Origin: Chara braunii
Taxonomy: Eukaryota; Streptophyta; Charophyceae; Charales; Characeae
Assembly (NCBI GenBank): GCA_003427395.1
Contig: BFEA01000040.1
Span: forward strand, 704,362 to 739,317
DNA length: 34,956 nucleotides
Reading direction: 5' to 3'
The notes beneath the pieces were generated by a model, which did no database searches, was not told the origin of the DNA, and saw only the letters and a list, made by a program, of their open reading frames with translations. Below, one piece after another: positions 18,851 through 29,225 of the stretch. The stretch's first letter is position 1. Every line of letters begins with the position of its first letter. Both the position numbers and the translations under genes were made by a program.

Positions 18851-19366
18851 TTTTTTGATAAATTGTTAAGGTCACAAAAAATTCCTGGAAGTTGCGGCCG
18901 CACCCAACCACGGCCGGAGCCGCGGCGACCGTGATCACGTCCGCCCTCCAAGCTTAACCCCGCGGACGCGACGGAGCAGTCATCCCGTACGAACACACGT
19001 AAGCGCGACTTGATTCGTGTGGCCGGCACGTATTCGCACGCGGTGATCGCAATCGGGACAAACCCGCCCTTAGGCATCTCGTAGCTCTGCGATGACATAA
19101 TGACACCAGTGCCGGACCCGTGAACGTGAAAGGGTCCGGCCACCTGAACGTGACCGGCCGTTCACCGGGTCCGATTCCCGTGAACGGCCGTTCACGGGGG
19201 CTGTTCAAGGCCCTGGTGGCCACGTGGCAGCCCGAGTGGTCGGCGTCGAGGTGCGATCGGGGTCGCGCGGGGTCCAGCTAGGACCTCGTACCTTCAAATC
19301 AGAAAAAAAAAAGAAAAAAAAAAAAGGATATTTGTGTTTAAAAATAATAATAAAAAAAAAATTTGG
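18851..19366. repeat. GC-rich stretch with GTGAACGGCCGTTCAC palindromes
   Basis: A perfect 22-bp palindrome at 19178-19199 has the core GTGAACGGCCGTTCAC. A half copy (CCGGCCGTTCACCGGG) lies just before it, and GTGAAC/GTTCAC pairs recur at about 19763-19815. No gene was recognised. Confidence 0.6.
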
Positions 19367-19369
19367 GGG

Positions 19370-19408
<39 letters not shown>

Positions 19409-19417
19409 GTTGGTTGG

Positions 19418-19467
<50 letters not shown>

Positions 19468-19478
19468 AATTGATTGGT
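19367..19478. repeat. (GATT)n / (GGTT)n array
   Basis: About 26 tetranucleotide units, mostly GATT with a block of GGTT. It is the second GATT array within 3 kb. Confidence 0.97.
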
Positions 19479-20557
19479 TGGTGGGGGAGGGGTCCTCCCT
19501 CCACTCTCTCTCTCGCGCAACGGCTCAGAGTCTCCCGAGCCCTCCTCCACTCAACGTGGCTCGTTGCCACCCGATCTGAAAATCTCACGGCCGTAGTAGG
19601 CCTTTTTTTTTTTTTTTTTTTTTCGAAAAATTAAAAAAAAAATTCCNATCGAAAAAAAAANAAAAAAAATGGGCAGGTGCCCCTTTACAGTCCCCACACG
19701 TCTATAAAAAAAAAAAGTCCCCCTACCAGGCGGAAAAAAAAAAAAAAAACGGAGTTCCCGCTCACGTGAACTCCGTGAACTACCGGCGTTCACGTTTTCT
19801 GTGAACGGTGGCCGGCCCCCGTTGAATGGGGGTACGGCACTGAATGACACGCTCAGCGATCTCGGAGTCGTTGTTGTACGATCCGGACTATTTCACCTCG
19901 TGGATAGCGGAAAGTCTCTGGCAGAGATACCCTTGCCTAATAGAAAATCGATTGTGTCCTAGGGAGTTTCATTGCGCCACCACCAGCGACCCTCGGTGCT
20001 CTCATTTCCCCGCTCAGGACCACACCCACTACTTCACCCACCCCGGATTTGTCGTTCTCTCCATCAGTTTCCCTCCCTTCCGTCTTCTTCTTCCGTATCA
20101 CCAACTCCGCGTCATCCCGTGGAAGCACTGGAAGGCCATAGCCCCCTACTGGCCCAGCACGCCTTGCGGAAATTACCGACGGCGCGGCGATCTGCGGGCC
20201 CCCGAACCCCGAAGGCCTAATCCGAACGCGCAACGTCCGACGCCACGTGGCAACTTTCGACGGCCAGACTCATCGGAACTTCACACACCCCGAAGGGACT
20301 TTCCGGCGAACCGCCGTCCTCAGAACCAATGGCTAGCCTGGCCCTGAATGACTCGCAAGTGCCATCTACCTTATGAGTAGGGGAGGTCTACCCTCTTCGC
20401 CAAATTGCACTCGTGCCCCCGAAAAACTCTGCCACAGGAGATCTCAATTCTGACCTGGGACTCCACCCCCACTTTCCCAAAATTCCTTGGCACACCCCTT
20501 TTCGCACTTCCAGGCCCACACCCTGCTTTGATCAGGAAGTCGCGTTGGGCGGGAGGT
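19479..20557. other. Unassigned stretch, possible LTR of an unidentified element
   Basis: Long A and T runs lie at 19602-19623, 19634-19668 and 19707-19749, with ambiguous bases at 19647 and 19661. If the primer-binding-site call at 20558 is right, the sequence just before it is the 3' end of an LTR. A TG...CA boundary is not evident. A 167-codon frame at 19844-20347 has no recognisable motif. Confidence 0.3.
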
Positions 20558-20570
20558 TGGTATCGGAGCC
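20558..20570 (+). other. Primer-binding-site-like sequence (tRNA-iMet type)
   Basis: TGGTATCGGAGCC differs by one base from the plant initiator tRNA-Met primer site TGGTATCAGAGCC. It is preceded by GCGGGAGGT. A similar junction (GCGGGTAGGT then CGGTATCACACC) stands 5' of the decayed Gypsy element at 29684, which supports both. No gag-pol frame follows here. Confidence 0.45.
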
Positions 20571-21548
20571 CGACACGTGGCCGGGTTTTAGGATTGACAA
20601 CACGATAATTAAGTGATCTGGCTAACCGAGGGCGACCTCGACCCCAGAACGCATTGTCGCGCTCGGCGGTCCCGCACCCCGCTGGGAGCGCTGAACCTCA
20701 CGGTTGTGTCACGCAGGATTTTTTTCCGAAGAACAACTTGTCACCACTCCAACCGTGCGTGCGTGCTATACCTCTCACAACGCCCTGCGACAGGTCGGGA
20801 CGTCGCGAGGTACAACTTACCTCTACCCGAGGGGTTGTCACCACCCTTGGGTAGGCGTATCCCTGCTGAGTTACCGGCCCACGTGCGAAGGCTTTTACAT
20901 GCCTGAGTAGAGGTAGGTCGAGCGAGGGCGTTTGCTCGATCGCTGTAGCATAATATGGGGTACGCGCGGTAAGACGCCTAGGACTGACCCGTTCGATACT
21001 CTGGTCGAACTTTGAGACGGTAGTCTATTTCCGCTTTTGTTCTCAAAACACTTTCTCCTTCTAACCTCTATGATCAACGTATCAAAACCTTGTCACTACC
21101 AAAGATAATCTATTCCACTCAACGTATGATTGATCATCAGATAGTATATAAGACTTGATTATGGATAGCGAGGTATTACCGCTGGGAACCCTTCCCACTT
21201 TCACAAGTGCTGAGTGTCCAAACTCTTCACGATGTCAATTCCAGTCCAACCCAAATCATGCACAAAACAGACTTGCACAACATAATGCAAAAGACAGTTC
21301 ACATGCCATGCACTAACGGCGTCAACCATCAACCACTGACATTGTCCCTCACTCCCCAAACCATGCATGACATCTCTATCTATCCCGAGATGCAAGCCCA
21401 GCCCCCTCACATTTATTTAAAGGACCCTTGAGAGTGACCAGGACCATTTAGGCGATGACCACAGGTGACAGTTTTACTGACCACAGGGTTTGTTTTTGGA
21501 TGTAGGTATCAAGTCAAAGTGGAAAGAGTTGAATCGGTAACGACCGAC
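20571..21548. other. Unassigned stretch leading into the hairpin field
   Basis: No gene was recognised. Isolated inverted pairs occur, such as TCGAGC/GCTCGA at about 20918-20939. Confidence 0.4.
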
Positions 21549-24052
21549 CTGTTATCTAGTGATAACAGAAAGTTGAGTCCTTTATGTAGGACTTCTCCTT
21601 CAATTGCAGTAGACCAAGCAAAAGATCTGCACACACAAAGGTCAACAATGATTCAACATCCCTACTTGACTTCCCACTTATCGATATCTAAGGGTCGAGT
21701 CCTTAGATCTAGTTTGTGAGTTTTTGGATCAACTTTCCAAAGTCCAACCCCTAGCTTCTATCGATCCTGAGTCGTCTGTCACTCCCCCTCCTTTTATTTC
21801 AAGGAGTTTCTTTGCCTCAAGTTGTCCCAGGGAAACTCATATTTCCCCTTACTCTCAGTACTTGCAGTTTCTCTCTTGCAGATAAGCACACCCTTTTGTG
21901 CTTACGCGGTAATCTAACTGAGATCTACTCATGTCGTTCGGTGGTTTCTCCCTTAGGAGCCTATCAATAAACAGAGGCTATGCGGAACTTCTTCTTGTCT
22001 AATCCTTTTCCCTGCGGCATTCGCTTTCTTCTACGTTTCTTTCTAAATGACCTTTGGGGTCGCCCCCGATGGAGCACTCCCTTTTTCCCTTTCTCTTCTT
22101 CTTGTCCTGACCTACACAGGTAGTAGGCTGATTCACCCAGGAATCTTCCACTACTCGATCAATTTCAAACAATCTGTCAGTCAGAAGAGTAGTCGAGTAG
22201 CCCTTACGGAAGCCCTCAACCACCCTTCATAGTCCATGCAGTCTTTACGCAATCAAACAATTCAAGCAATCATGCGCGAGTGACCGGATAACCCACAAGT
22301 GAGTATTAGTTACGATAAGTGGTTCCAAACCCCATTTCAGATTCAGGTGTCAATTCAGAGCTCAAGTTAGTAATAGGCGGCCTTCCCGGAAGCCTCCTAT
22401 TACTTCCTTGATCAAAGCTCAATCTATTATCACAAGTGTAATAGGATGACCCTACGGGAGTCACCCTACTACTTACTTAGAGTCAGACGAGCTAGGATTA
22501 AGTCAGTGGACTTAGACAAGCCGAAGTGCCTTACTTGGTACGTTAGGGTGTAGCCAAGCAGGCTATAGGATGACTCTACGGGAGCCTCCTATATCCGGTT
22601 TGAAAGTTATCAGATCGAACGTTAGTACTCATTTATGCCGCCTGTCAGTCATACCTAGACAAGTAGTAGGATTACTCACCCGGTGGTATCCCTCTACTGC
22701 CTAAACACAATCACCATTTCTTCATTAGTAGACCTCTTAATCAAACAAGTATTACGATAACCCTCCCGGGAGTTACCCTACTACTAGTTTGATGAGTAGA
22801 AGATCAGTCAAAACTACTCCAAGTTAAGTTGCCTTGACCGTTCCCCTACTTTTCCCACTCATCGTGAAGGAGCAATAGGTATGCCGACTTTCACGAAAGC
22901 CGACCAGATTGACTTAGACTTAGGAATTCGTGTACTCACCCGGGAGTACTTAATTCCCTTCCTAAGTCTAGTCAGATCAAGTGATAGGAGAACTCCATGG
23001 GAGCCTCCCATAACCTGATTTAAATAATTAGGCTATTAGCATCCGAACGATGCCAATTCATTAGTCATTCCAAAACAAGTAGCAGGGTTAATCACCCGGG
23101 AGTATCCCTTTTACCTGTCCATAATCAACTCGCTCTTTTCCTCGTTAGTAGACCTCTTGATCAAACAAGTACTAGGATAACCCACCCGGGAGTCACCCTA
23201 CTACCAGTCTGATGCGTAGGAAATCAGTCAACTTTCACGGAAGCCGACCAGATTGACTTAGACTTAGGAGCTCGTGTACTCACCCGGGAGTACTTAATTC
23301 CCTTCCTAAGTCTAGTCAAATCAAGTGAGAGGAGAACCCCACGGGAGCCTCCCATAACCTGATTCAATGTTAATTAGATAAACCATTAGTAATTTAAACA
23401 AGCCAACTTCTTAGTCATACTAAAACAGTTAGCAGGGTTACTCACCCGGGAGTACCCCTTTTACTTGCCCAAACATAATCAACTCATTCTTTCCTTGTTA
23501 ATTGATCCCCAGATCAAACATAGTATTAGGAAACCCTCCCGGGAGTCACCCTAATACCAGTTCGATGCGTAGGAGATCAAGATCATTTTTAGGTTAGTTT
23601 GCCCTGATCGTTCATATTAATTGAGCAAGAGGTGTTGTTGACTTACACGGAAGTCGCACGGATCGATATAGACTTAGGAGTTCGTGTACTCACCCGGGAG
23701 TACTTATTTCCCCTCCTAAGTCTAGTCAGATCAGTGATAGGAGAACCCCACGGGAGCCTCCTATTACCTCTGCTTTTGTTAGTTGTTTGAAGACGTGTAC
23801 CCCACGGGAGTACCGGATTAGTCATGCTTTGATTAATTACTTGAAGGCATGTACTCCACGGGAGTACCGGATCAGTCTTGGATTTAGCTGGTAAGTCAAC
23901 AGAGAAGACGCACGACATCTTCTCGTCAGTGATGTATGCATGTCAAAGACAACTAATTAGGTGGATGGATGGGTAGTTCGCACGGCGAGTACCATTTAGT
24001 CATTCTATGCAGGCAGCTTGACGACCCCAACGGAGGCCTCCATCAAACTGCC
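21549..24052 (+). repeat. Field of at least 22 short hairpins, most with related apices
   Basis: Hairpins lie at 21549-21568, 21576-21593, 21683-21711, 22120-22155, 22369-22404, 22438-22472, 22564-22594, 22662-22699, 22749-22784, 22915-22970, 22982-23014, 23080-23113, 23169-23204, 23259-23314, 23325-23359, 23430-23464, 23523-23557, 23669-23724, 23735-23768, 23796-23814, 23851-23867 and 24012-24052. From 22369 on, most have an AT-rich lower stem (for example AGTAATAGG/CCTATTACT) and an apex such as CTC-ACCCGG-GAG, CTC-CACGG-GAG or CTC-TACGG-GAG. The apex is always in this orientation on the plus strand. Stem bases differ between hairpins while several stay paired. Open frames across the field are short. 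Function unknown: structured RNA, a self-spreading palindromic repeat, or inserted organelle DNA are all possible. Confidence 0.85.
22661..23790 (+). repeat. Tandem triplication inside the hairpin field
   Basis: Units begin at 22661, 23079 and 23427 with (A)AGT(T)AG(T/C)AGG. Each has the same hairpin series: CACCCGG apex; the TACTAGG/CCTACTA type; the TAGACTTAGGA/TCCTAAGTCTA type; then GATAGGAG/CTCCCATA. The second unit lacks about 70 bases present in the first and third. The third runs into two extra small hairpins. Confidence 0.9.
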
Positions 24053-24554
24053 TTTGTTTTCTCAAGACCAAGCAGACTAAGTTCCCTCTTGGTTCTTTCC
24101 TAGGTTCCTTTTCTGACATCAGGTACGTTCTGATTTCAATCATATGGTCCCTTTTGCTTTTGGTGTTTTAGTCCTGAAGAAAGCCATAAACAGTATATCG
24201 TACAATCATACAAGCAGACAATAGAAGGGTGTAGCCTTTAAGGGTATATGGGAAAAGAATGAAGCGTGCGTATGTTAAGGTTCCCTGCCTCCAGAGTTCC
24301 TCCTGAACTCCGGCAGAGCTCCCGCAATTGCCCTGACCACGTCAAGTCTATACAATGATTTTCTGACTTTTTAGCAAGATCAGGAACATCCTAGTGATCA
24401 TATATCATTTAAACATGTATAGCTGAAGAGATAGGAGGATCAATCAACGATAAGAGTGGAGGAAGACGGAGGAGGTGTGCACCACCACGAACGCGATGAT
24501 GTTTCTTCTCCTTCCTAATGCCTCACAATCCTCGTCAGTTTAGTCCTCAGTCAA
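24053..24554. other. Unassigned stretch after the hairpin field
   Basis: One further hairpin of another type, GAGTTC/GAACTC with flanking CC-G/C-GG, lies at about 24291-24312. No gene. Confidence 0.4.
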
Positions 24555-24656
24555 ACAAATAATAATAAAATCAATAAACACCAATAAATAATAATAAACA
24601 ATAATAATTATTATGATAATAAAATAATGATAATAATAATAATAATAATAATAAAA
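24555..24656. repeat. AT-rich (AAT)n-like microsatellite
   Basis: Interrupted AATA and AAT units, ending in about nine pure ATA units. Confidence 0.95.
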
Positions 24657-25059
24657 GTAGCATTTCCTCACTAACTTCCAGAAGGATCAAATAAAGGACC
24701 CTCTTCCTTTCATTTTCTCTTTTCCTCAGTCATTTCCCTCACTCTTTCTCTCTTCACCTTGAAGTTCCTCGTTCCTCACTTCTCACTCTTTCTTTTTCCT
24801 GCATAACCCTGCCTTCTCCTTACTTTGCCATTTAGTTCTCACTATTTCCCGGTTACTTTCATCCCCTTTTATACTTGTCTGGCCATAGGTCCGACCAAGT
24901 TCAAAGAGACCCTATCTAAGTTGTCATAGGTATGTCCAAGGCAGATCCTAACTGAGTCATTTTCTCTGTCGGCCAATAATGCAGTCATGGTGATCAGGTG
25001 CTCTAATCAGGCGAAGATAGTAGTGAGAGGCTTCGCGCATACAAAGAACAAGCATGCGA
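24657..25059. other. Unassigned C/T-rich stretch
   Basis: 24700-24870 is pyrimidine-rich. No gene. Confidence 0.4.
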
Positions 25060-25560
25060 TAGATAAATAAAGCACAGACAATGCATAGACAAGGCACGGA
25101 CACAGACAAAGACATATCAGACAGACATCGCACCAGACAAGGCATCGTCTCAGTATGGGAAATAGAACACCGACTACACAACCATAGTACAGGCCTAGCT
25201 CGTAGGAATACCACAAACTCCATACAGGCTCAACACATAGTCATAGCACAACTCATCAACCACAAACACAGATCACAGATATAGCTCAGATACAGACATA
25301 GCATAGACACGGCCTTAGCACAAACAGACGTAGCACAACGGTGTAGCCACATCATAAATGCTACAATTGCACAGTCATAGCACAATCTCAGAACACAGAT
25401 GCAGCACGCAGGTTTGGCACGGTCTCAACACAGAAACGCGGAACACAGACCCAGCTCAGACACAGTGCAGATGTAGAACACAGACATAGCCTACAGTCCT
25501 AGTACAAACGTAGTACTGTGATACACAGATACCGCACAGATGCAGTACAATGGCGCACCG
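25060..25560 (+). repeat. Degenerate CACAGACATAG-type short-period repeat
   Basis: Variants of ACAGACATAGCACA (ACAGATGCAGCAC, ACAGACATAGCATAG, ACAGACGTAGCACA and others) fill about 500 bases with irregular spacing near 12-14. This looks like an old, decayed tandem array. Confidence 0.75.
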
Positions 25561-25667
25561 ACATGGCAGAGTCATGCTTTCCCTGACTGTATCGCTAACT
25601 ATGGCAACACACATACAGTCATACAGATGTTCCCCCACAGATGTGTTGGTGAAAGCCCGACAAAACT

Positions 25668-25752
25668 GTCTGACGCAGTCCTACTTTTCTGTTCACACCG
25701 CCCGTCGCTTCTATCGATCGAATGGTCTGGTGAGGTGTCTGGATCTCGGCGG
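25668..25752 (+). pseudogene. Fragment of the 3' part of 18S rRNA, diverged
   Basis: CACACCGCCCGTCGC is the universal small-subunit rRNA motif. It is followed in register by CT-CTA-CGAT-GAATGGTC-GGTGA-GTGT-GGATC-CGGCG, matching the nuclear 18S 3' region with scattered, mainly transition-type changes. Upstream, CTGAC...AGTCC...TTT also fits the conserved TTGACTACGTCCC...CTTTG segment. The match stops on both sides, and none of the 18S 3' end or ITS1 follows. It is an inserted fragment, not a working rRNA gene. Confidence 0.8.
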
Positions 25753-25842
25753 TCTGTCGTTGTCTATCTGTCTGATGGTCTGTCTCTTCTCTCTTTTCTC
25801 TTCTCTCATTCTCCCCCTCGCTCTCTCTCTCTCTTTACAGCA

Positions 25843-26664
25843 AAGAAAAATGAGCAATAGCGGGATGATAATATTCAGACTACATGTTCACATTGAAAGC
25901 CAGATCGTACCACAGTGTCCAGAAGGCAGCAATGCACCAATATAACATCAATAGAGAATCGTAACACTGAAAACTCAAGGTTAATGAGAGTTCTGCTCTC
26001 GCCGCTACCATCACATGTATTCTAGGCTCTTCTCCGTACTTGGCACTCGGTGCCCAACCTACTCCCTACACAACTAACATTTGCCTTCTGATTGACAATG
26101 CAACTGTCGACGTCAGCAGCCGATGAAGTACTTGAAGACGTCGATCAATGCAGGCCATCGCCGATACCAGGTATGTGCCCTCACATCATCATCATCATCA
26201 TCCTTCTCTCTCTCTCTCTTTTTGTTGGGCGTGTCTACTTGTCTGTTTCGTTTGCCGGAGTGTCTGACTGTGTTTCTGTCTGTGTATCTGATTGTGTCAG
26301 ACCGTGTATCCGTCAGTTCTTTTCATTTTTGCTTGTCTGTCTGATCTATTTTTGTCTGTATCTCTCTGTATCTGTCCATTTGTTTCCGCTTATCCGCGTT
26401 TGGCGGCCTTTCTGTCTAGCTCTCCAGTGCCCAGCCTACTCTACTCATCCTACCTATCCCGCCTCCATTCTTGCAACCGGAACACTCTGAAGTCGGGGAC
26501 CAATCCATGCGATGTCATCACCAAAGCTGACCACCAGCTCACACCAGGTACGTTATTCCCCCCCCTTTCTGTGTCTGCTTATCCGCTTGTCTCTCTGTTC
26601 CTGTTTGTCAGTCTGTGCGTGTCATGTATGCCTGTCTTCTCCCTTTTTCCTCTACTGTCTTTCT

Positions 26665-26722
<58 letters not shown>

Positions 26723-27660
26723 NNNNNNNNNNNNNNNNNNNNNNNNNNNNNNNNNNNNNNNNNNNNNNNNNNNNNNNNNNNNNNNNNNNNNNNNNNNNNN
26801 NNNNNNNNNNNNNNNNNNNNNNNNNNNNNNNNNNNNNNNNNNNNNNNNNNNNNNNNNNNNNNNNNNNNNNNNNNNNNNNNNNNNNNNNNNNNNNNNNNNN
26901 NNNNNNNNNNNNNNNNNNNNNNNNNNNNNNNNNNNNNNNNNNNNNNNNNNNNNNNNNNNNNNNNNNNNNNNNNNNNNNNNNNNNNNNNNNNNNNNNNNNN
27001 NNNNNNNNNNNNNNNNNNNNNNNNNNNNNNNNNNNNNNNNNNNNNNNNNNNNNNNNNNNNNNNNNNNNNNNNNNNNNNNNNNNNNNNNNNNNNNNNNNNN
27101 NNNNNNNNNNNNNNNNNNNNNNNNNNNNNNNNNNNNNNNNNNNNNNNNNNNNNNNNNNNNNNNNNNNNNNNNNNNNNNNNNNNNNNNNNNNNNNNNNNNN
27201 NNNNNNNNNNNNNNNNNNNNNNNNNNNNNNNNNNNNNNNNNNNNNNNNNNNNNNNNNNNNNNNNNNNNNNNNNNNNNNNNNNNNNNNNNNNNNNNNNNNN
27301 NNNNNNNNNNNNNNNNNNNNNNNNNNNNNNNNNNNNNNNNNNNNNNNNNNNNNNNNNNNNNNNNNNNNNNNNNNNNNNNNNNNNNNNNNNNNNNNNNNNN
27401 NNNNNNNNNNNNNNNNNNNNNNNNNNNNNNNNNNNNNNNNNNNNNNNNNNNNNNNNTCTCTCTCTCTCTCTCTCTTTGGTCGAATCATGAACGTCTCACA
27501 CACACACATTCCATCGATAGGACGAGCAAAATCGGAATGAATCTTCTGCAGAATCGGGGAAATATACACTGCCACTTTTCGATTTGCTCGTTCTATCAAT
27601 TCGTTTGGCGCCGTAGGTCTGAGACATAGCTGATGGCCAAGGTTGGAGACTTATCGTCTC

Positions 27661-27716
<56 letters not shown>

Positions 27717-28937
27717 TAACACACGCACGAGCACACGTTCACACACGCACGCTCATGCATGCACACACTCACACGCGTTCACACATACATACGCATGCAC
27801 ATAGTATTGTATACATTCTTGCTCTAGTGATAGATTCGTCCGTTTTTCCTCATCCTATCCATGGAAGTAGCGTAATGTAGCCGCGGGATTAGATACTTGC
27901 TCGTTTCTCCCTTTTCGTCACACACAAATACATATACCGCGTAGTAGTGTATATTCCCATGGTCCAACGGTGAATTGATTCGATTATGCTCATCGTGTAG
28001 GGGGGGAAAACTCTCACACACACACACATACACACACACATATGCACATACACACACACATGTGTGTAGTAGTGAATATGTCCACGTTCTAGCGATCGAT
28101 TCATTCGATTTTATTTATTTATTTATTTTGTTTTCTTTTATTTATTCATGAGGTAAGTCACGAGATTGAAACTTACCTGCTCTCTTTCTTCGTCACAATC
28201 ACATCATGATCCCATCACGATGGGCGGCCTCTCCGAGAGTGCAGCATGGGCGCGACAGCACACAACGCAATTAGAAAAACAGGCGATGACGGGCATCGCA
28301 CATCCTAACAAGTCGGCGATGACGGGCTCGAGCTTCACTGCGCCACTATCGGCTAAACGGGAGGGCGCACCTACTGTCAGGTCAGTCACCCTCCTCCCTT
28401 ACTTTCTTTTCCTCCTTTCCTTCTTCTTCTTCCTCTGCTTCTTCTTCTTCTTCTCCTCCTTTTCTCCCTCTTCTCGCCTATCTATCTGTCAACGCTCCTC
28501 CCTCGCACGGTCTTTGTTGCTATCCCTTGCGCACGATTTCCTCCTTGCGCGTTCCTCCACCCCTGCGCGCATATCCCCCGCGCGTTCTCTTTCGCCCATG
28601 CCCGGAACACCGTCGTCGTCGACTGCAATGCCCGGTAAGTCTCCTCCTCTCCTTCTTCTCCTTCTTTTTTCTCTTCTTCTTCCTCTTCTTCTTCTTCTTC
28701 TCCGTCTTCCTCCTCCCTCTCTCTCTTCCTCTTCTACCTATCTTTCCTCTTTTTCTTCGCGTGCTCCTCTTCTCCTTCTTCGCGCGCCCTTCTTCCCTGT
28801 TGCGTGTCCATCCCGCCTTCCCCTTTCTTGCGGTCCTCCCAGCTCCGATCTGTCGTGGTCGCGTCCAGTCCATTCTCACATCTGCTGGCCGTGCGCGAGC
28901 TTTCCATTCCATTGTCCGCGGCTCGGCCAGACCTTAG
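25843..28937 (+). CDS. Hypothetical multi-exon gene model with phase-1 introns, interrupted by a gap
   Basis: Exon-like blocks: 26098-26170 (ATG with an in-frame stop just upstream, ending CCA G|GTATGT), 26428-26547 (after CTCTCCAG, ending CCA G|GTACGT), 28245-28634 (after GTGCAG, ending CCC G|GTAAGT) and 28843-28937 (after CCTCCCAG, ending in TAG). All three visible donors split a Gly codon after Pro, all junctions are phase 1, and the blocks are open in the joined frame. A further acceptor-like TTTACAG at 25842 could begin a leader exon. Intervening segments are pyrimidine-rich. Against the model: the third block includes a TTC-repeat-derived Phe/Leu run, which could instead be intron; an unsequenced gap lies between blocks two and three; and no domain is recognisable. 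The N-terminal peptide starts MQLSTSAADEVLEDVD. Coordinates outside the listed blocks are not coding. Confidence 0.25.
26669..26722. repeat. (CT)n microsatellite abutting the gap
   Basis: The same tract resumes at 27457-27475 after the gap, so the unresolved interval probably contains more of it. Confidence 0.97.
26723..27456. other. Assembly gap of 734 N
   Basis: Unresolved bases inside a CT microsatellite. Confidence 1.
27661..27713. repeat. Compound (CT)n(CA)n microsatellite
   Basis: About 8 CT then about 18 CA units. Looser CA-rich sequence continues to about 27800. Confidence 0.97.
27803..28198 (+). repeat. Diverged tandem units separated by CA-rich spacers
   Basis: Units begin at 27803, 27941 and 28066 with AGTA(G)T-GTGTATAT-like sequence, then a CTAG-GAT-GATTC and TTCGATT core. 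The first and third units also share GATTAGATACTTGCTCG/GATTGAAACTTACCTGCTC and TTTCGTCACA. AGGTAAGT at 28151 and ACTTACCT at about 28171 form a short inverted pair. Confidence 0.65.
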
Positions 28938-29225
28938 TTGTCACACACAGGCAGTGCCCGTTTTCGAGTCTGGTGCAGATTCTTTCATATGAATCTATAG
29001 TATGGATTCGAAATCGTAATAGCCGAAACGAAAAGAATAAAAAAAAATAAAAAAACAATAATAATAATAAAGAAATAGCAATAAATAAGAATCTAACTAT
29101 ACCAATGTAAATAAAGGAAAAATAACTAAATACGAACTAAACAACTAACTGCTCTTGCCACGTGTCGTGTACGTAGCCCAACAGAGTCTAACGACATCAA
29201 CTTCCTACTAACTTCATATAACTAA
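28938..29225. other. Unassigned A-rich stretch
   Basis: 29035-29135 is rich in A with AATAA units. No gene. Confidence 0.4.

Noticed and set aside
22438-23204. Resemblance of TACTAGGAT and GGGAGTC pieces to the 5S rRNA C-box region
   Set aside because: The match is short, gapped and does not extend to the rest of 5S; the hairpin pattern explains it better.
22369-23867. CRISPR-like regular repeats
   Set aside because: Stems differ between hairpins, spacing is irregular, there are no uniform spacers or cas genes, and the context is eukaryotic.
26292-27629. A 445-codon open frame on the plus strand, with a similar one on the minus strand
   Set aside because: Most of it is unresolved N or CT-repeat translation; only the 26428-26547 block is kept, as part of a tentative exon chain.
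28166-29050. A 294-codon Leu/Ser/Phe-rich frame
   Set aside because: The middle is TTC/CTC repeat translation; I prefer the split exon reading, at low confidence.
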